Of a stretch of 5,107 nt of DNA, positions 1 to 5,053 are shown one piece after another (the first letter of the stretch is position 1; each line of letters starts with the position of its first letter). This DNA is from Burkholderiaceae bacterium (GTDB taxonomy: Bacteria > Pseudomonadota > Gammaproteobacteria > Burkholderiales > Burkholderiaceae_C). The notes beneath the pieces were generated by a model. That model saw only the letters and a program-made list of their open reading frames with translations. It was not told the DNA's origin and did not search any database. The DNA lies in NCBI GenBank assembly GCA_017853735.1, contig JAFMJA010000205.1:1-5107 (forward strand), given 5' to 3'. The position numbers and the translations under genes were made by a program.

Positions 1-1136
1 GCGAGGCCAGGTTTCGCAGCCTGCTCGAATCGGCGCCCGATGCGATGGTGATCGTGGATGGACAGGGCCAGATTGTGCTGGTCAACCAGCAGGCCGAGCA
101 GTTGTTTGGCTACCAGCGGCATGAAGTGATTGGACAGCCAGTGGAAGTTCTGGTGCCCGCGGGCGCGCGCGCCAGACATGCCCAGCAACGTGTGGGCTAT
201 CACCTCGAACCGCGCAAGCGCGTCATGGCCGCGGGGCTGGACCTTTACGGGCTGCGCAAGGATGGCAGCGAGTTTCCGGTCGAGATCAGCCTGTCGCCGA
301 TTGGCTCTGGAGCGGAAAAGTTGGTGTCGGCAGCCATCCGCGATATCAGCGAGCGCAAGCGCAACGAGCAGCAGTTGCGAGAATCGCACAAGCTGCAGGC
401 TGTGGGTCAGCTGACCGCAGGCCTGGCCCACGATTTCAACAACCTGTTGGGCGTGGTGGTGGGTAATCTGGACCAGATGGCCGAGCTGATTGACTCAGCA
501 CACAACGACAAGCTGATGCGCTATCACCAGACGGCAATGCAAGCCTCGCTCAAGGGCGCTGAGCTCACCCGCACCCTGTTGGCGGTGGCGCAACGCCAGC
601 CGATGAAGATGGAGTTGCTCGACCTCAACGCGCTGGTGGTACAGATGCTGCCGCAGCTGCGTGAAGCGACGGGATCCACTGTTGAGCTGAGCACCGAGCT
701 GAGCCAACAGCCCTTGCCCGTGCGGGCCGATGCCAACGCGCTCAAGGACACATTGCTGCAACTGGCCGGCAATGCCGCTGAGGCAATGCAGGATCAGCCC
801 GGCGAGCGCCGCCTGCTCTTGCGCACCCGCCAGATCAGTCAGCCCATCAAGCAGGGTACACAACTTCAGGCTGGCGATTACGCTGTGCTGGCAGTGCAGG
901 ACAATGGCCCAGGCATGAGCGAGCAGGTGCGCCAACGCGCGCTGGACCCTTTTTTCACCACCAAGCAACGCGGCACCAGCAGCGGCATCGGGCTGGGCTT
1001 GGCAATGGTCAAGGGCACACTGGAACAACTCGAGGGCGCGGTCAAGATCGACAGCGCCCCCGGCCAGGGCACCACGGTGCAGCTGTACCTGCCACTGCAA
1101 GCACCCTCGCCCGCCACTAGCCGGGAAGGCAGCTAA
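1..1136 (+). CDS. PAS-domain sensor histidine kinase, 5'-partial
   Basis: Sensor kinase that autophosphorylates a histidine and passes phosphate to a response regulator. The frame is open from the window edge (first full codon at 3) and reads EARFRSLLESAPDAM, a typical PAS start, so the true start lies upstream. Numbering from the Met at 45: PAS domain to about residue 100, ending in RDISERKR; dimerisation/phosphoacceptor helix with AHDFNN (His129); N-box AGNAAEAM (Asn243); G1 DNGPG (286-290); F-box DPFFTTK (301-307); G2 GIGLGL (314-319); ending GTTVQLYLPL. All catalytic boxes look intact. No membrane segment is visible in this part. Kinases of the AHDFNN type often carry a C-terminal receiver domain, but this one stops 12 residues after the ATPase, so it needs a separate regulator, probably upstream. 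It may control the Bug gene that follows; that is inference from position only. Confidence 0.93.
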   Translation, partial: EARFRSLLESAPDAMVIVDGQGQIVLVNQQAEQLFGYQRHEVIGQPVEVLVPAGARARHAQQRVGYHLEPRKRVMAAGLDLYGLRKDGSEFPVEISLSPIGSGAEKLVSAAIRDISERKRNEQQLRESHKLQAVGQLTAGLAHDFNNLLGVVVGNLDQMAELIDSAHNDKLMRYHQTAMQASLKGAELTRTLLAVAQRQPMKMELLDLNALVVQMLPQLREATGSTVELSTELSQQPLPVRADANALKDTLLQLAGNAAEAMQDQPGERRLLLRTRQISQPIKQGTQLQAGDYAVLAVQDNGPGMSEQVRQRALDPFFTTKQRGTSSGIGLGLAMVKGTLEQLEGAVKIDSAPGQGTTVQLYLPLQAPSPATSREGS

Positions 1137-1147
1137 ATGAGGCGTGA

Positions 1148-1172
1148 CCCCCATTTCTAAGGGAAATCCCCC
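1148..1172. promoter_or_regulatory. Candidate palindromic operator upstream of Bug gene 1
   Basis: Two overlapping inverted repeats lie between the kinase and Bug gene 1. ATTTC (1153-1157) pairs with GAAAT (1163-1167) around a 5-base centre, and GGGA (1161-1164) pairs with TCCC (1167-1170) around AA. They are framed by two CCCCC blocks (1148-1152 and 1168-1172) exactly 20 bp apart, about two helical turns. This is the sort of layout bound by a dimeric response regulator, and the adjacent kinase makes that plausible. The site is unassigned and the function is inference. Confidence 0.35.
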
Positions 1173-1228
1173 GTGCAAGAAGGCTGGTTTTGACGCACCA
1201 TTCAGACTTTAGTTTTGACTGTCTGCAC

Positions 1229-1233
1229 GAGGT
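1229..1233 (+). promoter_or_regulatory. Ribosome binding site for Bug gene 1
   Basis: GAGGT lies 10 bases before the ATG at 1244. It supports that ATG over an in-frame TTG at 1190, which would add 18 residues ahead of an otherwise normal signal peptide. Confidence 0.6.
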
Positions 1234-1243
1234 ACACCCCACC

Positions 1244-2230
1244 ATGAATTTTTCACGTCGCACTCTCACCCTGGCTGCTACGGCTGCCACCCTGACCCTG
1301 GGCTTTGGCACTGTCAGCGCCCAGAGCTACCCGAGCAAACCCATCAGCTTGGTGGTGCCATTTGCCGCTGGCGGCCCCACCGATATCGTGGCGCGCACCC
1401 TGGCCGCCACCATGACCAAGTCGCTCGGACAGAGCGTGGTGGTGGAGAACAAGGCCGGGGCTGGCGGCACCATTGCAGCCAACTATGTGATGAAAGCCCC
1501 TGCCGACGGCTACACCTTCCTGATCCACCACAACGGTATGGCCACCGCCCCGGCGCTCTACCGCAAGCTGGCTTACAACCCGATCAATGATTTCGAGCAT
1601 GTGGGCAATGTGGTGGATGTGCCCATGACCCTGCTGGCACGCAAGGACATGGCCGCCAAGAACCTGGGCGAGCTGGTGAGCCACATCAAGGCCAATGGCG
1701 ACAAGGTCAACCTGGCTAACGCCGGCCTGGGCGCGGTGTCGCACCTGTGCGGCACGCTGTTTCAGCAATCGATCGGGGTCAGCCTGACCACCGTGCCCTT
1801 CCAGGGCACCGGCCCGGCGCTCAATGCCTTGCTGGGCGGACAGGTTGATCTGCTGTGCGACCAGACCACCAGCACCACGCCGCATATCAAGGCGGGCACG
1901 GTGAAGTTCTACGGCGTGACCACCAAGCAGCGCATCAAGGCGCTGCCCGATGCGCCCACCCTGCACGAGGGCGGCATGCGTGACTTTGAGGTGATCGTCT
2001 GGCACGGCGTCTATGCCCCCAAAGGCACGCCTGCTGCGGTGATGCAGAAAATTGGTGACGCGATGCGCACTGCCCTGAAAGACCCGGCCTTTGTCAGCCG
2101 CATGGCCGAACTGGGCGGTGAAATTCCCCCTGCGGTGCGGCAAACCAGCGATGGGCAGCGCGCCTGGCTGGTGGCAGAGACCGACAAATGGGGCAAGGCC
2201 ATCCGCACGGCGGGCGTGTTCGCCGACTAA
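1244..2230 (+). CDS. Bug/TctC-family tripartite tricarboxylate transporter substrate-binding protein (Bug 1)
   Basis: Periplasmic solute receptor of the Bug (TctC) family, 328 aa, a usual length. Known members bind small carboxylates or related compounds (citrate, aspartate, glutamate, nicotinate); the ligand here cannot be read from sequence. Residues 1-26 form a signal peptide (SRRTLTL, hydrophobic core, cleavage after VSA); the twin arginines are compatible with Tat export but the motif is not a full match. The mature protein begins QSYPSKPISLVVPFAAGGPTD, with the family hallmark PFAAGGPTD loop at residues 39-47, then ENKAGAGG, PADGYT and VPFQGTGPALNALLGGQVDL; the C-terminal half has YAPKGTPAAV. 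Two cysteines occur, in HLCGT and LLCDQ. The ATG at 1244 is chosen for its ribosome site and signal peptide. No tctA or tctB homologue is in the window, so it is an orphan receptor here. It follows the histidine kinase by 107 bp and ends at a strong terminator. Confidence 0.95.
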   Translation: MNFSRRTLTLAATAATLTLGFGTVSAQSYPSKPISLVVPFAAGGPTDIVARTLAATMTKSLGQSVVVENKAGAGGTIAANYVMKAPADGYTFLIHHNGMATAPALYRKLAYNPINDFEHVGNVVDVPMTLLARKDMAAKNLGELVSHIKANGDKVNLANAGLGAVSHLCGTLFQQSIGVSLTTVPFQGTGPALNALLGGQVDLLCDQTTSTTPHIKAGTVKFYGVTTKQRIKALPDAPTLHEGGMRDFEVIVWHGVYAPKGTPAAVMQKIGDAMRTALKDPAFVSRMAELGGEIPPAVRQTSDGQRAWLVAETDKWGKAIRTAGVFAD

Positions 2231-2253
2231 AGCGCGACTGAATCACTCGACCT

Positions 2254-2281
2254 GGGCTGGCCGCGTGCCAGCCCTTTTTTT
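2254..2281 (+). terminator. Rho-independent terminator of Bug gene 1
   Basis: A perfect 8-bp stem, GGGCTGGC (2254-2261) with GCCAGCCC (2267-2274), closes a CGCGT loop and runs directly into seven Ts (2275-2281). It starts 23 bases after the stop codon. The same GGGCTGGC arm recurs in the terminator after Bug gene 2. Confidence 0.93.
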
Positions 2282-2348
2282 GGGGTGACAGCCAGCAGTG
2301 CATCAGGAAGCGCTCAGAATCACACGGTTTTCCCTCTGCGAGAACGAG

Positions 2349-3149
2349 ATGCGCAAGCTACCCCACTTGCTCGCCAGTTTGGCCTTTACTTTATTGGCTG
2401 GCACATTCGCGCTGCAGGCCTGCGCACAAGCGCCTGAGATGATGCCTGTACCGGCTGGGCCGTTCACCATGGGCAGCAATGATGGCCCAGAAGACGAAAG
2501 GCCTGCCCATACGGTGACGCTCGGCGCTTTTGAGATCGACCGCCTGCAGGTCAGCAACGCTGCGTTCGCCGCCTTTTTGCAGCGCCACGGCGTCGTGGAT
2601 GCCAATGGGCGGCGCTATTTCGACTGGGACGATGGCGATGCCCGCATCCACCGCGTGGATGGCATCTGGCGCGCCGACCCGGGGTTTGAAAACCATCCGG
2701 TGGTGGAAGTGAGTTGGCTGGGCGCGCTGCGCTACTGCCAGTGGCTGGGCAAGCGCCTGCCCACCGAGGCCGAGTGGGAGAAGGCGGCGCGCGGCCCCAA
2801 GGCTTTGCGCTACCCTTGGGGCAACAGCGCGCCCACGCCTGCGCAGGCGCGCTTTGCCAGCGGCTGGAACCAGACCGCGCCAGTGGATGCCTATGCAGCA
2901 CAGGCCAGCCCCTATGGTGTGGTGGGTATGGCAGGCAACGCCTGGCACTGGGTATCGAGCGCCTACCGGCCCTACCCCTACCGGGCAGACGATGGCCGTG
3001 AGGACGCAAGCCCCGGCGCGGTGCGTGCCACCCGCGGTGGTGGCCATGACTCGCCAGCGTCTGAATTGCGAAGCACTGAACGGGGCCGCACTCTCTCACG
3101 CGCGCCCGCAGCCGGACACCACAACATCGGGTTTCGCTGCGCACGCTAG
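2349..3149 (+). CDS. Exported SUMF1/FGE-sulfatase-domain protein lacking the catalytic cysteines
   Basis: 266-aa protein with the formylglycine-generating-enzyme (SUMF1) fold. Residues 1-28 are an export signal: MRK, hydrophobic core, then LQACAQA, which fits either signal peptidase I cleavage or a loose lipobox at Cys25. Domain landmarks follow in order: PVPAGPFTMGS (33-43), FEIDRLQVSNAAFAAF, HPVVEVSW, RLPTEAEWEKAARG (136-149), YPWGN (155-159), GNAWHW (196-201) and NIGFRCA (259-265). True FGEs carry a Cys pair about five residues apart just after RGGS; here that stretch is RGGGHDSPASEL (229-240) with no Cys. The acidic residue of the usual GNxWEW motif is His200. Sulfatase activation is therefore unlikely; the real role is unknown, perhaps binding or another oxidoreductase use of the fold, as in other SUMF1-domain families. 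The ATG at 2349 is chosen because the signal peptide begins there, though its ribosome site (GAGAACGAG) is weak. It follows a terminator, so it has its own promoter. Confidence 0.88.
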   Translation: MRKLPHLLASLAFTLLAGTFALQACAQAPEMMPVPAGPFTMGSNDGPEDERPAHTVTLGAFEIDRLQVSNAAFAAFLQRHGVVDANGRRYFDWDDGDARIHRVDGIWRADPGFENHPVVEVSWLGALRYCQWLGKRLPTEAEWEKAARGPKALRYPWGNSAPTPAQARFASGWNQTAPVDAYAAQASPYGVVGMAGNAWHWVSSAYRPYPYRADDGREDASPGAVRATRGGGHDSPASELRSTERGRTLSRAPAAGHHNIGFRCAR

Positions 3150-3185
3150 CTGCAGCGCAGCGCACGCCAACTCAGATAGCGGCGC

Positions 3186-3605
3186 TCAAGCGACCCAGGG
3201 ATTGATGACGTCGAGCCCCATCGCGATAAAGGGGGCGGTATCGTGGGTAGCCACCACCATGCCATTGGCCGCGGCAGTCGCGGCAATGAAGCCGTCGGAC
3301 ACCCCCACCCTGTGGCCCTGGGCTTGCGCCTTGGACATGGCCTCGGCGAAGCTGTGGCGAGCGGCCAAATCCAGGTTGAGCACCCGCCCGGCAAAATAGG
3401 GCAGGATTTGGTTTTCCATTTGGGTGATCATGCCGTTGCGACGCCGGCCAGGCGGCAGCAGCGTCACGCCGTAGCGCAATTCGGCCACCGTGACCACCGA
3501 CAGGAACAGGGTCTCCAGGGGCTGCGCATCCAGCCAGGCCACCACATGAGGATCGGGCGAACTGCGCAGCGGCTCGGAAACCACGCTGGTGTCGAGCAAA
3601 ATCAT
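3186..3605 (-). CDS. PIN-domain toxin ribonuclease, FitB/VapC type
   Basis: 139-aa toxin of a type II toxin-antitoxin pair; family members are Mg-dependent RNases that cut RNA and arrest growth when the antitoxin is lost. The PIN acidic residues are all present: Asp5 in MILLDTSVVSE, Glu42 in AELRYG, Asp104 in SDGFIAAT and Asp122 in ATHDTAPF, so it should be catalytically competent. The C-terminal VINPW is typical of FitB-like VapCs. The start at 3605 overlaps the antitoxin stop by 4 bases (ATGA), which implies translational coupling and fits the family. An open frame extends further upstream, but it reads through the antitoxin in the wrong frame and is not the start. It converges on the SUMF1-like gene with 36 bp between the stops. 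Target RNA unknown. Confidence 0.93.
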   Translation of the reverse strand: MILLDTSVVSEPLRSSPDPHVVAWLDAQPLETLFLSVVTVAELRYGVTLLPPGRRRNGMITQMENQILPYFAGRVLNLDLAARHSFAEAMSKAQAQGHRVGVSDGFIAATAAANGMVVATHDTAPFIAMGLDVINPWVA

Positions 3606-3853
3606 TCCAGGCTCACCGGCCGGGGCAAGGATTGATCGCGCTGGCTGATCAGCTCGACCTCCTCGTCGGTCAGTTCCATATTGCGGCCAACACTGGCCAG
3701 CAGGGTGCCCAGCTTCAAGCGCCCCTGCGGCTTGACCAACTCCTCCAGCAAGGCGAGCACCTCTTCCTCGGTGCTGCGCCCGTTCAGGGCAGCGCGCGCA
3801 CACAGTGAGCGGTGTACCTCGTCCGGCAGGTTGCGGACGGTAATCGCAGCCAT
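3602..3853 (-). CDS. Ribbon-helix-helix antitoxin, FitA/StbC type
   Basis: 83-aa antitoxin partner of the downstream PIN toxin. The N-terminal ITVRNLPDEVHRSL (4-17) is the DNA-binding strand and first helix of a ribbon-helix-helix fold, followed by helix STEEEVLALLEELV (27-40). The segment GRLKLGTLLASVGR (44-57) matches the conserved linker and toxin-binding region of FitA-like proteins, and an acidic tail follows (TDEEVELIS). Such proteins neutralise the toxin by inserting the C-terminal tail into the PIN active site and repress their own operon as a dimer. The ATG at 3853 has AAGGA 7 bases upstream. The gene overlaps the toxin by ATGA and is transcribed divergently from Bug gene 2. Confidence 0.92.
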   Translation of the reverse strand: MAAITVRNLPDEVHRSLCARAALNGRSTEEEVLALLEELVKPQGRLKLGTLLASVGRNMELTDEEVELISQRDQSLPRPVSLE

Positions 3854-3860
3854 GGTGTGA

Positions 3861-3865
3861 TCCTT
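3861..3865 (-). promoter_or_regulatory. Ribosome binding site for the antitoxin
   Basis: On the minus strand this reads AAGGA, 7 bases before the antitoxin ATG at 3853. It is a good Shine-Dalgarno match and fixes the start. Confidence 0.75.
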
Positions 3866-3893
3866 GCAAGTGTGTGGCGATCACTTGATTATG
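3863..3893 (-). promoter_or_regulatory. Candidate operator and -10 element of the toxin-antitoxin operon
   Basis: CAAGTG (3867-3872) and CACTTG (3882-3887) form a perfect inverted repeat with a 9-base centre. Nested in it are the palindromes CTTGCAAG (3863-3870) and ATCA-CT-TGAT (3880-3889). On the minus strand CATAAT (3888-3893) matches five of six -10 bases and abuts the repeat. No good -35 is visible at 16-18 bp. The arrangement fits autorepression by a ribbon-helix-helix antitoxin; binding is inferred. Confidence 0.5.
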
Positions 3894-4005
3894 AGGCTGC
3901 ACTGTCCAAAAGCAGGCATGCTGGAAAAATAACCCGTCATGTCTTGCTGCCAGCGATAAGCCATGGGCCGCAACCCAGGCCTGCTGCCAGGCAAATGAAT
4001 GATAG

Positions 4006-4021
4006 ATTCAGCCCCCTGAAT
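4006..4021. promoter_or_regulatory. Perfect inverted repeat upstream of Bug gene 2
   Basis: ATTCAG (4006-4011) and CTGAAT (4016-4021) are perfect inverted arms around CCCC, 26 bases before the ATG of Bug gene 2 and 13 before its ribosome site. It could be an operator half-site pair or a short leader hairpin. No convincing -35/-10 pair was found nearby. Confidence 0.35.
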
Positions 4022-4034
4022 ACTGTTTCAACAC

Positions 4035-4041
4035 AAGGGGA
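4035..4041 (+). promoter_or_regulatory. Ribosome binding site for Bug gene 2
   Basis: AAGGGGA ends 5 bases before the ATG at 4047 and sits in an A/T-rich leader. It fixes the start of Bug gene 2. Confidence 0.7.
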
Positions 4042-4046
4042 TATTT

Positions 4047-5000
4047 ATGCGCCTGCTAACTTGGTCTCTTTTTTCTGCCTGCCTGGGATTGAACGCGCTT
4101 GGAGCCTGCGCACAGGAGGCTTACCCCGCACGGGCGGTGACGGTGATCGTGCCGTTTCAGGCTGGGCAAGGCGTGGACTTGATGGCCCGGGCGTTGGCGT
4201 CCGAGTTTTCCAAACTCACCGGCCAGGCGTTTCCGATCGTCAACCGCGAGGGCGCGGCAGCCACTATTGGCTTTACTGCGCTAGCCGCTGCCAAGCCAGA
4301 CGGCTATACCGTGGCCATCTCGCCCAACACCCCGCTGACCATTGCGCCCCACATTATCAAGAGCATCACCTACACCTACGACTCCTTTGTGCCGGTGTGC
4401 CAGAACTTTGAAAATGTGATGGCGGTATTTGTCGGGCCCAACTCGCCTTACAAGACCTATCAGGAGCTGGCGGCGGCAGGCAAGGCGCAGCCCGGCAAGT
4501 TCAGTTGGGGCACCACCGGGGTGGGCTCGCTGCCGCACCTGTCGGCATCGGCGTGGATGGCCAAGGCCGGGCTGGAGGCTACCCATGTGCCATTCAGGGG
4601 TGAGCCACAAATTCTGCCGCAGCTGATCAGCAATGAGCTCACATTTGCCACCGCCTCGATCTCTGGCATGGCCGGCAAAGGCCCACGCCCGCTGGCGGTG
4701 TTTGCCGAGCAGCGCCATTTTGCGTTCCCCGATGTGCCCACCATGGTGGAGCTAGGCTTTGAGGCGGGCGTGCCCGGGCTCAATGGCATGTTTGCGCCCA
4801 AGGGCACCCCCGAGCCGGTGCTGGCCACGCTGGAGAAGACCTGCGCCGAAGTGACCGCCTCCCAGAGCTTTCGCACTGCTGCAGCGCGACTGAATCAGCG
4901 GGTGGCCTACCTGGGCCGCCGCGATTTCGACCGCCGCCTGCGCGCCGACTTTGAAGAAAAGGGACGGCTGATCAAGCAGCTCAACATCAAGACCGAGTGA
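4047..5000 (+). CDS. Divergent Bug/TctC-family substrate-binding protein (Bug 2)
   Basis: Periplasmic solute receptor of the Bug family, 317 aa, ligand unknown. Residues 1-22 are an export signal ending LGACAQ, which can be cut by signal peptidase I after ACA or read as a lipobox with Cys21; most Bug proteins are soluble, so the first is preferred. The mature part starts EAYPARAVTVIVPFQAGQGVD: the family loop usually reads PFxxGGxxD, but here it is AGQGVD (39-44), with Gln in place of the second Gly. Later landmarks are VNREGAAATIG, KPDGYTVAIS (83-92), WGTTGVGSLPHL, HVPFRGEPQILPQLISNELTF and FAPKGTPEPV. It is only distantly like Bug 1, so it is not a recent duplicate. It lacks tctA/tctB neighbours, is divergent from the antitoxin gene, and ends at its own terminator, so it is probably monocistronic. 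Confidence 0.93.
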   Translation: MRLLTWSLFSACLGLNALGACAQEAYPARAVTVIVPFQAGQGVDLMARALASEFSKLTGQAFPIVNREGAAATIGFTALAAAKPDGYTVAISPNTPLTIAPHIIKSITYTYDSFVPVCQNFENVMAVFVGPNSPYKTYQELAAAGKAQPGKFSWGTTGVGSLPHLSASAWMAKAGLEATHVPFRGEPQILPQLISNELTFATASISGMAGKGPRPLAVFAEQRHFAFPDVPTMVELGFEAGVPGLNGMFAPKGTPEPVLATLEKTCAEVTASQSFRTAAARLNQRVAYLGRRDFDRRLRADFEEKGRLIKQLNIKTE

Positions 5001-5011
5001 GATGGTGTAGC

Positions 5012-5040
5012 GGGCTGGCAAGGCTATGTCAGCCCTTTTT
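5012..5040 (+). terminator. Rho-independent terminator of Bug gene 2
   Basis: GGGCTGGCA (5012-5020) pairs with TGTCAGCCC (5027-5035) in a 9-bp stem containing one G-U pair, with a 6-base loop, followed by TTTTT (5036-5040). It begins 11 bases after the stop codon. Confidence 0.9.
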
Positions 5041-5053
5041 GTCAGCCCTTTTT
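5028..5053 (+). repeat. Perfect 13-bp tandem duplication of the terminator 3' arm and T-tract
   Basis: GTCAGCCCTTTTT occurs at 5028-5040 and again, without a gap, at 5041-5053. Each copy holds the descending stem arm and a T5 tract, so the single ascending arm at 5012 could pair with either. A replication-slippage duplication is the simplest origin. Confidence 0.95.

Noticed and set aside
1137..1160. Seven-codon ATG frame right after the kinase stop
   Set aside because: It is too short, with no ribosome site or sign of a leader peptide role.
1190..1243. In-frame TTG extension of Bug gene 1
   Set aside because: It adds 18 residues before a proper signal peptide, and the ATG at 1244 has its own GAGGT ribosome site.
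1253..2143. Long minus-strand open frame opposite Bug gene 1
   Set aside because: It is His/Gly-rich low-quality sequence, antisense to a clear family member; a GC-rich shadow.
2285..2290. GTGACA as a -35 element for the SUMF1-like gene
   Set aside because: No acceptable -10 lies 16-18 bp downstream.
2298..2348. In-frame GTG extension of the SUMF1-like gene
   Set aside because: The GTG has no ribosome site, and the extension would bury the MRK signal peptide 17 residues in.
3135..3162. 8-bp inverted repeat CGCTGCGC/GCGCAGCG across the stop of the SUMF1-like gene as a terminator
   Set aside because: The 12-base loop and lack of a T-tract on either strand make an intrinsic terminator doubtful.
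2391..3165. Long minus-strand open frames opposite the SUMF1-like gene
   Set aside because: They resemble no family and lie antisense to a recognised domain, as expected from high GC.
3606..3902. Upstream extension of the toxin reading frame
   Set aside because: It overlaps the antitoxin out of frame; the toxin starts at MILLDTS with the ATGA coupling.
3979..3992. Small hairpin GCCTG-CTGC-CAGGC in the gap before Bug gene 2
   Set aside because: A 5-bp stem in GC-rich sequence is expected by chance, with no supporting context.
3812..4411. Plus-strand open frame spanning the antitoxin promoter and the start of Bug gene 2
   Set aside because: It has no recognisable domain and overlaps two well-supported genes in other frames.
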